Notes: generated by a model from the sequence alone, not told the origin. A DNA stretch of 64,000 nt from SHZI01 sp963802215 (GCA_963802215.1 CAWDHQ010000001.1:930001-994000), one strand, 5' to 3'; shown: positions 42,863 to 52,060, counted from the stretch's first letter. Program-made: numbers and translations.

Positions 42863-43265
42863 GACAGGCTCCTAAGGACTCTGAGAATCTCGGTCAGGCG
42901 CGACCGTGACGCGCCGGAGCGCCGCAACCCCGGGGTTGCTGCACCCGCGGGATGTTATCAAACCGGGACAGCAGGCGAAGGCCGCACAGGGAGACGGGGT
43001 TCGAGCCGGGGGACGGCGTCAGCAACTGGCGGTTGGGCGCGCAGGGTGGCGCGTGTTCGGCCGGGTTGTGACCTGCGTCACAAATTTGGTGGTGGATGCC
43101 TATCCGGCGCTCGCGGCGTTATGCTGCGATGCTTTACAACGGGGAGGCAACGCCTCGCGGCAACCTGGGAGGCGCGGCCGGGACGGGCCGGGGCGTTTCC
43201 GGGCAAGATAGCGGGTGAGGTCGCTGGCCGACTCAGGACCTGAAGAACTCTGACGAGAAGAAGGC
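42863..43265. promoter_or_regulatory. Shared divergent promoter region of export and chain-length genes
   Basis: The 403 bases contain no convincing gene. They separate the export protein gene (minus) from the chain-length/tyrosine-kinase genes (plus). A perfect palindrome of CRP type lies almost midway. TTATGC at 43119-43124 may be a -10 box for the plus-strand gene. The plus-strand leader carries GAAGAAGG just before the ATG at 43266. Confidence 0.5.
43066..43083. promoter_or_regulatory. Perfect CRP/FNR-superfamily operator palindrome
   Basis: TTGTGAC-CTGC-GTCACAA is a perfect 7+4+7 palindrome that contains TGTGA-N6-TCACA, the consensus bound by CRP, Vfr and Clp. It sits about 183 bases before the chain-length gene and about 204 bases before the export gene. 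From the -10-like box at 43119 it would be centred near -57, compatible with activation. Some xanthomonad Clp homologues respond to c-di-GMP; whether this organism has one is unknown. Confidence 0.7.
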
Positions 43266-44792
43266 ATGGATTTTTCGAAACAACTCGCCCAGGCCATCGA
43301 GCACGGCCTGCGCATGTGGAAGTTCCGTTGGCCGGGGCTGCTTGCAACGTGGCTCGTGGCGGTCGTGGGCTGGGCCGTCGTGCTCACGCTCCCGGATGAA
43401 TACGATTCCTCGGCGCGGGTGTACGTGAACGCCGAAACAGTCCTGAAGCCCCTGCTCCAGGGCCTCACCGTGCCCACCGACCCCATGGAGCAGGTCAACC
43501 TGATGACCCGTGCCCTGCTCAGCAGGCCGCACCTCGAGACCGTGATTGCGAAGACCGGCATCGAGCGCCGTGCCAAGACCATCGTGGAGAGGGAGAAACT
43601 GCTGGACGACCTTCGCGAGACGATCCAGGTCGACCGGGACCCCGGCCAGCAGGTGTACACGATCTGGTACACGGACCCGGACCCGGAAATGGCCCAGTCC
43701 GTCGTGCAGGCACTCCTGGATGACTTCGTGGCGGACACCATGCGCGGCGACGGGGTTGCGTCCGCCCAGGCCCAGGCATTCCTCGAGAGGCAGATCAAGA
43801 TTGACGAGCAGCGCCTGACCGAGGCCGAGGACCGGCTGGCCGAGTTCAAGAAGAAGAACATGGGCCTCGTGCAGAGCGGCACCGGACCCGGCGCCGACTA
43901 CTACGCACGATTCCAGGCGGCACAGTCGGCGGTGCAGAGCCTTCAGTCGGAAGTCAGGAGCCTGACCAATCGCCGCAACGAACTCGCGCGCCAGCTCTCC
44001 GGCGCCGAAGCGGGCGTCGTTTCAGGCCCGCTGGCCTCGACGTCGGTCGACTCCGCGATCAGCAACCTGGAAGCGGAGAATGCCCAGCTCCGGCTACGCT
44101 TTACCGAGAAGCACCCGGATGTGGTCAGCAACCTGCAGACCCTTGAAGACCTCTACCGGATCCGCGACGAGGAGCTCCGCGCGCGGGCGGCCGGCGGCGC
44201 GCCGCCCGCCCGGACGATCGATCCGGTGTCCCAGCAGCTGAAGATTGCCCTGAGTGCCGCCGATGCGGACCTGGCCGCGCTGCAGTCCCAGCTCGCAGAG
44301 AAGAACGCCGAGGTCAACTATCTGCGCGGCATGGCCAATACGATCCCGGAGGTCGAGGCCCAGCTGGCCCGGCTGAATCGCGACTACGACGTCATCAAGA
44401 CCGAGTATGAAACGCTTCTGCAGAGGCTGGAATCCATAAAGATGAACCAGGAGGTCCAGGCAGACAAGGGTGACGTCCAGTTCAGCATCATTGACCCACC
44501 GCACACGCCTCTGGTGCCAACGGGCCCGGATCGCCTGCGCTTCAACAGCCTCGTGCTGGTTGCCGCCATCGGCATCGGCCTGGTGGTCGCGTTTCTGCTT
44601 GGCCATCGTGATCCGGCGTTCTTTTCAGCCACTTCATTGCGCGAGGCGACCGGACTTCCTGTCTACGGCGCCGTGGGCGTGTACGCCGCCTCGACGGACA
44701 ACCTGACGATCTGGCGTTTTCCGGTGGCCTGCGTCACCCTCCTGGCCTCATACGCCATCATTCTGGTCGTCGGTGGGACGAGCATTTCATGA
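43266..44792 (+). CDS. Chain-length determinant/polysaccharide co-polymerase (XrtA-type, Wzc N-domain)
   Basis: A 508-residue protein with one membrane segment near each end (GLLATWLVAVVGWAVVLTL and VACVTLLASYAIILVVGG) and a second hydrophobic stretch near 440. The Wzz-like periplasmic region contains LPDEYDSSARVYVNAETVLKPLL. A long coiled-coil (about residues 180-390, rich in Ala, Glu, Arg and Gln) follows, ending with the PHTPLVPTGPDRLRFNSLVLVAAIGIG motif. This is the layout of the PEP-CTERM-system chain-length protein. It should set polymer length and gate export. Its stop overlaps the kinase start (ATGA). Confidence 0.92.
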   Translation: MDFSKQLAQAIEHGLRMWKFRWPGLLATWLVAVVGWAVVLTLPDEYDSSARVYVNAETVLKPLLQGLTVPTDPMEQVNLMTRALLSRPHLETVIAKTGIERRAKTIVEREKLLDDLRETIQVDRDPGQQVYTIWYTDPDPEMAQSVVQALLDDFVADTMRGDGVASAQAQAFLERQIKIDEQRLTEAEDRLAEFKKKNMGLVQSGTGPGADYYARFQAAQSAVQSLQSEVRSLTNRRNELARQLSGAEAGVVSGPLASTSVDSAISNLEAENAQLRLRFTEKHPDVVSNLQTLEDLYRIRDEELRARAAGGAPPARTIDPVSQQLKIALSAADADLAALQSQLAEKNAEVNYLRGMANTIPEVEAQLARLNRDYDVIKTEYETLLQRLESIKMNQEVQADKGDVQFSIIDPPHTPLVPTGPDRLRFNSLVLVAAIGIGLVVAFLLGHRDPAFFSATSLREATGLPVYGAVGVYAASTDNLTIWRFPVACVTLLASYAIILVVGGTSIS

Positions 44793-45643
44793 GCTTCATT
44801 GAGCGGGCGATCCAGGGTGCCAAGAGCGCGGCAGCTGCCGGCACTGCCGTCGCCGACGGCGGCTCCCCCGCACGACGCGCTCCGCCACGGAAGGTCCCGC
44901 CGGCGCAGGGCGAACCAATCAGCTTCGCGAAACTGGCGGCACGCAACGCACTCGTGCTCGAGTCCCGGGACCGGGGCATCTACGAGCAGTTCAGGCGCCT
45001 GAAGCGCCCCCTGCTGCAGTGTGCATTCGGGCCCCTGGCCGATAGCGGCACCCAGATCGTCATGATCACCAGCCCCCTGCAGGGAGCCGGCAAGACATTC
45101 GTGGCCAGCAACCTGGCCTACGTGCTGGCGCTGGAGAAGGACCGGTCCGTGCTGCTCGTCGATTCCGACAGTGCCAACCCCAGTCTGTCCCGCAATCTGG
45201 GGCTGCTGGATCGCCCTGGCCTCTTCGATGTCATCAACGAATCCGGACCCACGCTCGAGCAGGTGATCTGCCGGACGGAGCTGCCCGGGCTCTATGTGCT
45301 TCCCGCCGGGCAAACGGCCGAGGACTCGCTGGAGCGCCTGAACAGCGACCGGTGCCAGGATGCCCTCAGGGAAATGCTCGCCAGGAATCCGGGAGGAATC
45401 ATCATCCTGGACGCCCCACCGTTGCTGATGACCAATGAGGCACTGTCCGTCGCGGCCCTGGCGGGCCAGTACCTCCTGGTGGTGGAGGCCGGAGCGACGC
45501 CCAACAGCAGCATCCAGAAGTCACTGGAACTGCTGGACCACCAGAAGCCCATTGGCCTGGTCCTGAACCGGACCCGGGGACAGGCAGAAGTCGGGTACTA
45601 CTACCAGTATCCGGCCCCGGCGGGCTCCGGGTCGGGCGCCTAG
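44789..45643 (+). CDS. Tyrosine autokinase (XrtA-associated BY-kinase)
   Basis: A 284-residue soluble bacterial tyrosine kinase. Walker A is SPLQGAGKTFVASNLAYVLA, Walker A' is VLLVDSDSANPSLS and Walker B is IIILDAPP. The C-terminus has a YYYQY cluster (three to four Tyr) for autophosphorylation. It pairs with the chain-length protein just upstream and together they act like a split Wzc. A low-complexity Ala/Pro segment covers residues 12-40. Autophosphorylation state would regulate polymer length. The last 4 bases overlap the convergent phosphomannomutase gene. Confidence 0.92.
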   Translation: MSFIERAIQGAKSAAAAGTAVADGGSPARRAPPRKVPPAQGEPISFAKLAARNALVLESRDRGIYEQFRRLKRPLLQCAFGPLADSGTQIVMITSPLQGAGKTFVASNLAYVLALEKDRSVLLVDSDSANPSLSRNLGLLDRPGLFDVINESGPTLEQVICRTELPGLYVLPAGQTAEDSLERLNSDRCQDALREMLARNPGGIIILDAPPLLMTNEALSVAALAGQYLLVVEAGATPNSSIQKSLELLDHQKPIGLVLNRTRGQAEVGYYYQYPAPAGSGSGA

Positions 45644-47022
45644 GCGAGGTCGTCGATCAGCTTCAGGATTTCACGGGTCTTGCCCGTCAGGAGATCCCGG
45701 TTGGCACGACTCTCGACGTTCAGGCGAATCAGCGCTTCGGTATTCGACAGGCGCAGGTTGAAGCGCCATCCGGCGAACTCGAAACTGACGCCGTCGGTCT
45801 CGTCCATCGACAGGGCCTGGGGTGCATAGACCTCCCGGACCCGCCGGAGCACAGCCTGGGGGTCATCGACCTCACGATTGATCTCACCGCTGCAGGGGTA
45901 GGCCGCGATGCGCTCGGACACCAGCGACGACAGCGGTTTGCCCGTGGCAGACAGGATGCCGGCCACGAGCAGCCACGGGATCATCCCGCTGTCGCAATAG
46001 GCGAAGTCACGGAAATAGTGGTGGGCGCTCATCTCCCCGCCGTAGACGGCGTCCTCCGCGCGCATCCGTTCCTTGATGAAGGCATGCCCGGTCTTGCTCT
46101 GCACCGGAATGCCGCCATGTCGGCGCACCACGTCGATCGTGTTCCAGGTGAGGCGCGGGTCGTGGATGACGCGGGACCCGGGCTTCAGTCCGAGCATCGC
46201 CTGCGCAAGCAGGCCCACGATGTAGTAGCCCTCGATGAACTCGCCCCGCTCGTCGAAGAGGAAGCACCGGTCAAAGTCGCCGTCCCACGCCACACCGAAG
46301 TCGGCACCGTGCGCGCGCACGGCGTCGCTGGTGACCTGGCGATTCCCCTCCAGCAGCGGGTTGGGCACGCCGTGCGGGAAGGTGCCATCCGGCTCGTGCC
46401 CGAGCTTCACGAAGGTGAAGGGCAGGCGGGATTCCAGGCCGTCAATGACGTGCCCTGCCCCGCCGTTTCCCGCGTTGACGACGATCTTCAGGGGCCGGAG
46501 CGCGCCGACCCGGACATAGCCGAGCAGGTGATCGAGATAGGCACTGAACGGGGCGACCGTCGAGCTTCGGCCGGGCGTCATCACGGCGGGAAAGGCGCCG
46601 GCCTCGGTCAGCGCGCGGATCTCGTCGAGGCCGGTGTCGCCGCTGATCGGCCGGGAGCCCTCCCGGACCAGCTTCATGCCGTTCCAGTCGGCAGGGTTGT
46701 GACTGGCGGTGACCATGATGCCGCCGCCTGCCTTCAGGTGTGACGTGGCGAAATAGACTTCCTCGGTGCCGCACAGCCCGATGCGGAGCACGTCGGCGCC
46801 GCCGGCGTTGAGCCCCCGGGCCAGGGCGTCCGCCAGCGGGGCGCTGGAGAGCCGCATGTCCTGGCCGACGACCACCGGGCCCGGCCGGCCAGCGCCGTTG
46901 GGTGCTGACCGGGCCAGGAATGCGGCGCACGCCCGGCCGATCCGGGCGGCCACGTCCTCATTGAGCTCGTCGGGCACCCGGCCCCGGATGTCGTAGGCCT
47001 TGAAGCAGCTGAGCGCCGGCAC
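45640..47022 (-). CDS. manB: Phosphomannomutase/phosphoglucomutase
   Basis: The GTG at 47022 lies 4 bases past the ManC stop and starts just before CFKAYDIRGRVPDELN; a longer frame upstream overlaps ManC. The 460-residue enzyme has the phosphoserine loop VTASHNP (Ser at about 107), the metal loop DGDFDR and the sugar-binding GGEMSAHHYF, the standard order of the alpha-D-phosphohexomutase family. It converts mannose-6-phosphate to mannose-1-phosphate (or glucose-6 to glucose-1), feeding GDP-mannose and, probably, UDP-sugar synthesis. It follows ManC in the same operon. Confidence 0.93.
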   Translation of the reverse strand: MPALSCFKAYDIRGRVPDELNEDVAARIGRACAAFLARSAPNGAGRPGPVVVGQDMRLSSAPLADALARGLNAGGADVLRIGLCGTEEVYFATSHLKAGGGIMVTASHNPADWNGMKLVREGSRPISGDTGLDEIRALTEAGAFPAVMTPGRSSTVAPFSAYLDHLLGYVRVGALRPLKIVVNAGNGGAGHVIDGLESRLPFTFVKLGHEPDGTFPHGVPNPLLEGNRQVTSDAVRAHGADFGVAWDGDFDRCFLFDERGEFIEGYYIVGLLAQAMLGLKPGSRVIHDPRLTWNTIDVVRRHGGIPVQSKTGHAFIKERMRAEDAVYGGEMSAHHYFRDFAYCDSGMIPWLLVAGILSATGKPLSSLVSERIAAYPCSGEINREVDDPQAVLRRVREVYAPQALSMDETDGVSFEFAGWRFNLRLSNTEALIRLNVESRANRDLLTGKTREILKLIDDLA

Positions 47023-47026
47023 GCCG

Positions 47027-48550
47027 CTAGTCCGTCCGGCCCTGGCGGCCATAGCGGTCCTCGAAGCGCACGATGTCATCCTCCCCGAGGTAGTCCCCCA
47101 CCTGGACCTCGATGATCAGCAGCGGGTCGGTGCCAGGATTCTCAATTCGGTGCCTGGCCCCCCGGGGAATGAAGGTATGCCCGCCGGCAGCCAGGTCGAA
47201 GACCTCGTCGTCGCGGGTGATCCGGGCGGTGCCGCTCACCACGACCCAGTGCTCGGCGCGGCGGTGGTGCATCTGCAGGGAAAGCGCGGCGCCCGGCAAC
47301 ACCGTGAGGCGCTTGACCTGGAAGCCGGGTGCGCCGTCGACACTGTCGTAGCTGCCCCAGGGTCGGAACACCTCCCGACCCTGGCGCATTTCGGTCCGGC
47401 CCCGGCGCTCGAGTTCCTCGACCAGCTTCTTCACGTCCTGGGCGCGGTCCCGGGGCACGACCAGCACGGCGTCCGGGGTCTCCACCACGATGCAGCCGTC
47501 GAGGCCCGCCACCGCGACCAGCCGGCTCCCGGCCCGGACGTAGGTACCGGTGCAGTCCACGGCGACCACGTCGCCCGTCAGGGCATTACCCTGGGCGTCC
47601 CGGTCAGTGACGTCGAGGAGCGAAGCCCAGGACCCCACGTCGCTCCAGCCGGCCTCCAGGGGCACGACGGCTGCGTGGCCGGTCTTTTCCATGACCGCGC
47701 AGTCGATGGACTCCTTCCGGCACTTGCCGAAGCTGTCCTTGTGGAGCGCCAGGTGGCCGCTGGTGGCCGCTGGCGCCCGTCGGGACCCACCCTGCCCCCC
47801 ACCCTTGGCCGTGCCGTCTGCCGCATCCTGTGCCGTATCCAGGGCCGCATCCAGGGCGGCATCCAGGGCCCTGTCGGCAGCCTCGGCGATGTCGGGCGCG
47901 TGGGCCCGGAGTTCCCGCAGGTAGGCGTCCGCCGAGAACAGGAACATGCCGCTGTTCCAGAGATAGGCGCCCGAGTTCACGTAGCGCCGGGCGGTCTCGT
48001 AGTCGGGCTTCTCCACGAACTCCCGGACGGCCTGCACGCCGGCGGGCGCCTGGGGGTCCGGCCGCGGATCGGTGCGGATGTAGCCGTAGCCGGTCTCGGG
48101 GTGCGTGGGAACCACGCCGAAGGTCACCAGCTGCCCCGACTCGGCGGCCGGCCGCGCCAGCGCCACGGCGTCGGCAAACGCCCCCGGGTCGCGGATGACG
48201 TGATCGGCCGGCAGCACGAGAAGCAGCACGTCACTGCCGGCCTGCCGCCGGGCGACCAGGGCGGCCACGGCAGCAGCCGGGGCCGTATTGCGGCCCTCGG
48301 GCTCCAGGATCAGGGCGGGGTCGGCACCCGCTTCCCGGAGCTGGCCAGCCACCAGAAAGCGGTGGGCCTCGTTGCAGACCACGAGCGGCGACCGGGCGGC
48401 ATCGGGCAGCAGCGCAAGGCGCGCCACCGTGTCCTGAAGGAGCGACCGGGACCCCACGAGGGCGAGGAGCTGCTTGGGGTACAGGGCCCGGGAGAGCGGC
48501 CACAGGCGGGTGCCGGAGCCGCCACAGAGGATGACTGGGACCAGGTTCAT
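47027..48550 (-). CDS. manC: Mannose-1-phosphate guanylyltransferase/mannose-6-phosphate isomerase (bifunctional)
   Basis: The 507-residue enzyme starts PVILCGGSGTRLWPLSRALYPKQLL (GTP-binding signature). The nucleotidyltransferase domain runs to about 340 and the C-terminal cupin from about 365 has FRPWGSYDSVDG, LSLQMHHRRAEHWVVVSGTA and the FIPRGARHRIEN metal site of type II isomerases. Family members are usually about 470-485 residues. The extra length is a low-complexity insertion near residues 228-265 (ALDAALDAALDTAQDAADG then Gly/Arg-rich). It makes GDP-mannose for the glycans, upstream of the mutase gene. Confidence 0.93.
   Translation of the reverse strand: MNLVPVILCGGSGTRLWPLSRALYPKQLLALVGSRSLLQDTVARLALLPDAARSPLVVCNEAHRFLVAGQLREAGADPALILEPEGRNTAPAAAVAALVARRQAGSDVLLLVLPADHVIRDPGAFADAVALARPAAESGQLVTFGVVPTHPETGYGYIRTDPRPDPQAPAGVQAVREFVEKPDYETARRYVNSGAYLWNSGMFLFSADAYLRELRAHAPDIAEAADRALDAALDAALDTAQDAADGTAKGGGQGGSRRAPAATSGHLALHKDSFGKCRKESIDCAVMEKTGHAAVVPLEAGWSDVGSWASLLDVTDRDAQGNALTGDVVAVDCTGTYVRAGSRLVAVAGLDGCIVVETPDAVLVVPRDRAQDVKKLVEELERRGRTEMRQGREVFRPWGSYDSVDGAPGFQVKRLTVLPGAALSLQMHHRRAEHWVVVSGTARITRDDEVFDLAAGGHTFIPRGARHRIENPGTDPLLIIEVQVGDYLGEDDIVRFEDRYGRQGRTD
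47835..47870 (-). repeat. Three 12-bp tandem repeats inside manC
   Basis: GTATCCAGGGCC, GCATCCAGGGCG and GCATCCAGGGCC follow one another head to tail. They encode the Ala-Leu-Asp-Ala repeat in the ManC insertion. Tandem units of this kind can change copy number by slippage, and all are in frame. Confidence 0.75.
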
Positions 48551-48570
48551 GGGGTGGGGTGAGTCGGGAT

Positions 48571-48594
48571 GGGTCGCGCCTTAAGGCGCTCCTA
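48571..48594 (-). repeat. REP-like palindromic element
   Basis: Read on the minus strand: GTAG, then GAGCGCCTTAAGGCGCGACC. The GCGCC-TTAA-GGCGC core is a perfect palindrome. The GTAGGAGCG...CGCGACC frame is that of the REP/BIME repeats scattered between genes in pseudomonads and xanthomonads. It fills the gap between ManC and the dehydrogenase, where it may end or stabilise transcripts. Confidence 0.6.
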
Positions 48595-49932
48595 CTACAC
48601 CATCAAGGCCTTGCCGCGGCCGATCGCGTAGTGGGTGAAACCCTGCCGGGCGAGCAGCTTCGGATCGTAGAGATTGCGGCCGTCGAAGATCACCGGCGTG
48701 GTCAGCCGCGCCCGGATCTCCTCGAAGTCCGGGCTGCGGAATTCCTGCCATTCCGTGACGATCACGAGGGCGTCGGCACCCTCCAGCGCCTGCGACGCGG
48801 ACTCGCACAGCTTCAGGTCCGGCCGGCTCCCGTAGATGCGGGCCGTCTCGGCCATGGACTGGGGGTCATAGGCGCGAACCTTCGCCCCGGCCTCCCAGAG
48901 CGCCTCCATGAGCACGCGGCTTGGCGCCTCCCGCATGTCGTCGGTGTTGGGCTTGAAGGCGAGGCCCCACACGGCGAGCGTGCGGCCCTTCAGCCTGTCC
49001 CCGAAGTGGGTCGAGATCTTGTGGAAGAGCAGGTGCTTCTGCCGGTTGTTCACGCTGTCAACGGCACGCACCAGCTCGGCGTCGTAACCGATCTCCTCCG
49101 CGGAGCGGATCAGCGCGTGGACGTCCTTGGGAAAGCAGGAGCCCCCGTAGCCGCACCCGGGGTAGATGAATGAATAGCCGATGCGGGGATCCGAGCCGAT
49201 CCCCACCCGCACCTGCTCGATGTCGGCGCCGTAGCGCTCGGCGATGTTGGCGAGCTCGTTCATCAGGCTGATCTTGGTTGCCAGCATGACGTTCGCGGCG
49301 TACTTGGTGAGCTCGGCCGAGCGCACGTCCATCACGATCAGCTTGTCGTGGCTGCGGCTGAAGGGCTCGTACAGCTGGCGGAGCAGCTCGGCGGCCCTCA
49401 CGCTCTCGGTGCCCACGATGATCCGGTCGGGCTTCATGAAGTCGGCAACCGCAGCCCCCTCCTTCAGGAACTCGGGGTTCGAGACCACGTCGAACTCGAC
49501 CTTCGCCTTGCGCCTGGCCAGGACGGCAGCGATGGCCTCGTGCACCCGGTCAGCCGTGCCCACGGGCACCGTCGACTTGTCCACGACGATCTTGTAGTCG
49601 GTCATGAACTGGCCGATGGACTCCGCCACCGTCAGGACGTGGCGCAGGTCGGCCGAGCCGTCCTCGTTCTTGGGCGTGCCCACCGCGATGAACTGGAGCT
49701 CGCCGTGGCGCACGCCCTCCGCCACGTCCGTGGTGAAGTTCAGGCGTCCGGCCGCGTGATTGCGCCGCACGATTTCCGCGAGCCCCGGTTCGTAGATCGG
49801 GATCTCGCCGGCGTTCAAGGCGGCGACCTTGGCCTGGTCGATATCAAGGCAGACGACGTGGTTGCCGGCCTGGGCGATACACGCGCCCGTTACCAGGCCC
49901 ACGTATCCGGTACCGTGTACCGTTATTCTCAT
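48595..49932 (-). CDS. ugd: UDP-glucose 6-dehydrogenase
   Basis: A 445-residue member of the UDP-glucose/GDP-mannose dehydrogenase family. The NAD site is VHGTGYVGLVTGACIAQAG, then VDKSTVPVGT and NPEFLKEGAAV. The catalytic Cys lies in GYGGSCFPKD (about residue 258). The closing part has GLAFKPNTDDMREAPS and ALVIVTEWQEFR. It oxidises UDP-glucose (or UDP-GlcNAc) to the uronic acid, matching the amidotransferase and diamino-sugar genes that would use uronic acids. The bi-Cys in GCGYGGSC is normal. It precedes ManC in the same minus-strand block. Confidence 0.92.
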   Translation of the reverse strand: MRITVHGTGYVGLVTGACIAQAGNHVVCLDIDQAKVAALNAGEIPIYEPGLAEIVRRNHAAGRLNFTTDVAEGVRHGELQFIAVGTPKNEDGSADLRHVLTVAESIGQFMTDYKIVVDKSTVPVGTADRVHEAIAAVLARRKAKVEFDVVSNPEFLKEGAAVADFMKPDRIIVGTESVRAAELLRQLYEPFSRSHDKLIVMDVRSAELTKYAANVMLATKISLMNELANIAERYGADIEQVRVGIGSDPRIGYSFIYPGCGYGGSCFPKDVHALIRSAEEIGYDAELVRAVDSVNNRQKHLLFHKISTHFGDRLKGRTLAVWGLAFKPNTDDMREAPSRVLMEALWEAGAKVRAYDPQSMAETARIYGSRPDLKLCESASQALEGADALVIVTEWQEFRSPDFEEIRARLTTPVIFDGRNLYDPKLLARQGFTHYAIGRGKALMV

Positions 49933-50065
49933 TGGTTATGTCCGCAGTGGGCGTCCGAAGTGAACGCGTAGAGTAGCGGCTGGGGCGGGTAAGGCAACCG
50001 AACCAGGTCACACCAGGTCCAAAGGGTACGGCCGGACCGAATTAAATGGCGCGTAGCGGGCAGGC

Positions 50066-52060
50066 CTAGTGGACAGTAGGTCCGGCCCGCCGTGACGCGA
50101 GATCGATTACCTTGGCGTGTCCTACGGCCGGGACGGGTTGGGAAGCCCCCGTGCCGGCCAGCCCGTGCGCCCGCCAGACCAGGTCATCCACGCCATTGCC
50201 CGGCTTGTAGCCCACTACCGACTCAACCAACAGCTCCCGCACCTGCTCGCAGTCGGCCGCGGCGCAGGCCTGGATGAACTGCTCGATGAAGGTGCGCACC
50301 GAATTCCACGGCAGGGATTCCTCCATGGCCCGCATGATCATCGGGTGGTCAGTGCCAGTGACGTCGCTCCCGATGAGCAGTTCCTCGTAGAGCTTCTCCG
50401 CGGGGCGCAGCCCGGTGTACTGGATGGCGATATCGCCGTCGGGGTTCTCATCGTCCCGGACGGTCAGCCCCATGAGGTGAATCATGCGGCGGGCCAGGTC
50501 GTCAATGCGCACCGGCTTCCCCATGTCGAGCACAAACACGTCGCCACCCTGGCACATGGAACCCGCCTGCAAGACCAGCTGGGCGGCTTCAGGGATTGTC
50601 ATGAAGTACCGGATGATGTCCCGGTGCGTTACGGTCACCGGGCCACCCCGGCGGATCTGATCCCGGAACACGGGTACCACCGAGCCAGAAGAGTCCAGTA
50701 CGTTACCGAATCGAACCATGCAAAAGCGGGTTGTCGACTGACGCTCACTCATGGCCTGCAGCACCAACTCGGCGAACCGCTTGCTGGCACCCATCACGTT
50801 CACCGGTGATACAGCCTTGTCCGTGGAAACCAGGACAAAGGTATCGACGCCTGCTTCACACGCGGCCTCGGCCGTGTGCCAGGTGCCGATGATGTTGTTG
50901 TACACGCCCTCGTTGATGTTGTACTCGACGAGCGGTACGTGCTTGTAGGCCGCAGCGTGGTAGACCGTCTGGACTTGGAATGCCCTCAGCACCTCGGCGA
51001 CACGGGTACGGTGGTGCACGGAAGCCAGGATCGGCACTATTTCGATTTCCGCCTCCTCGTCCCGGATCGTTCGACGCAGTTCGCGATCAATTTCGAACAG
51101 GGCCGACTCCGACAACTCGAGCAGCACGAGACGGGTAGGCTGCAGCCGAATTATCTGGCGGCAAAGCTCAGAACCGATGGAGCCACCTGCACCGGTAACC
51201 ATGACAGATTTGCCCAAAATGCAGGCACCGAGCAACCCCTCATCCGGCGGGACCGTTTCGCGTCCCAGCAGTTCGAGGACATCCACGTCCCTCACGTCGT
51301 CGACCCGCGCCTTGCCAGAAAGGAGGTCCCCGATGTCAGGGACAGTCTGCACGCGGACCGGCAACGTACCCAGGCTCGCTATGATTTCCTGCCGCTTTCG
51401 GCGCGATACGGAGGGCAGCGCGAGGAGGATCCGCTTGATACTCAGGGCGGCGACCAGATCAGGCAGACCATCCGCCGAACATACGGGTAGACCCGCGACC
51501 GTGCGCCCCCGCAGGGTCGGACTGTCATCGACAAACAGCACGGGGTTCCATGCCCGACCAGTCGCCACGGCCGCGGCGAGGCGCATGCCGGCTTCGCCAG
51601 CGCCGTAGATCGCTACCCGCTCACCGCGCCGCTGCCGGCCGGATACCAGGGTGCGCATGAATAAGCGACTCGCTGTGAGACTCAGCGTGGCAAAGGCTGA
51701 AAACACGAGGCCGGCCGAGATGCTCTTCCCGATTGGCCCGATAGCCAGGTAGTCGAAAAGCCCGACCGCAACGGCGAGTAGCAAGACCCCCCGGATTACA
51801 CCGGAGAGCATCTCCTCGCCGATGAAGCGAATAATCGCCCGATAGGCCCCTTGGGAGGCAAGAACAAGAACGCCAACGAGAATGACCACCGGAAACCAGG
51901 GTGCCGCCTCCAGGACCGATGGCCACTGCCCCTGATGCACGAGGCCAAGCGATGCCGTGAGCACTGCCAGCAACATGACGGAATCGCATAAAGCAATGAT
52001 GAGTCGCTTGGGCAGCGGCGGCAGTTGAATGAGCCGCGTCTGAAAACTGTTGAGCGCCAA
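50066..52060 (-). CDS. UDP-sugar 4,6-dehydratase, membrane-bound (WbpM/CapD-like)
   Basis: A 664-residue protein with four N-terminal membrane segments (about residues 18-130) and a first Rossmann unit (VAIYGAGEAGMRLAAAV). The SDR catalytic half has MVTGAGGSIGSELCRQI, HAAAYKHVPLVE, STDKAVSPVNVMGASKR (Ser-Thr-Asp-Lys in place of Ser-Tyr-Lys) and IRYFMTIPEAAQLVL. These features define the WbpM/FlaA1-type 4,6-dehydratases that start synthesis of 6-deoxy-4-keto amino sugars. The enzyme acts at the inner membrane. Its own promoter-like sequence lies at 52167-52195. Confidence 0.93.
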   Translation of the reverse strand: MALNSFQTRLIQLPPLPKRLIIALCDSVMLLAVLTASLGLVHQGQWPSVLEAAPWFPVVILVGVLVLASQGAYRAIIRFIGEEMLSGVIRGVLLLAVAVGLFDYLAIGPIGKSISAGLVFSAFATLSLTASRLFMRTLVSGRQRRGERVAIYGAGEAGMRLAAAVATGRAWNPVLFVDDSPTLRGRTVAGLPVCSADGLPDLVAALSIKRILLALPSVSRRKRQEIIASLGTLPVRVQTVPDIGDLLSGKARVDDVRDVDVLELLGRETVPPDEGLLGACILGKSVMVTGAGGSIGSELCRQIIRLQPTRLVLLELSESALFEIDRELRRTIRDEEAEIEIVPILASVHHRTRVAEVLRAFQVQTVYHAAAYKHVPLVEYNINEGVYNNIIGTWHTAEAACEAGVDTFVLVSTDKAVSPVNVMGASKRFAELVLQAMSERQSTTRFCMVRFGNVLDSSGSVVPVFRDQIRRGGPVTVTHRDIIRYFMTIPEAAQLVLQAGSMCQGGDVFVLDMGKPVRIDDLARRMIHLMGLTVRDDENPDGDIAIQYTGLRPAEKLYEELLIGSDVTGTDHPMIMRAMEESLPWNSVRTFIEQFIQACAAADCEQVRELLVESVVGYKPGNGVDDLVWRAHGLAGTGASQPVPAVGHAKVIDLASRRAGPTVH

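Noticed and set aside
42900..43060. A second c-di-GMP riboswitch in the export/chain-length promoter region.
   Set aside because: A GACGGGGTTCGAG stretch resembles part of the core, but GGGCAAACC and GGGACGCAAAGCC are absent.
47000..48562. A 520-codon open frame on the + strand opposite manC.
   Set aside because: It mirrors a clear ManC gene with all signatures, its product is a composition artefact of high GC, and it has no domain.
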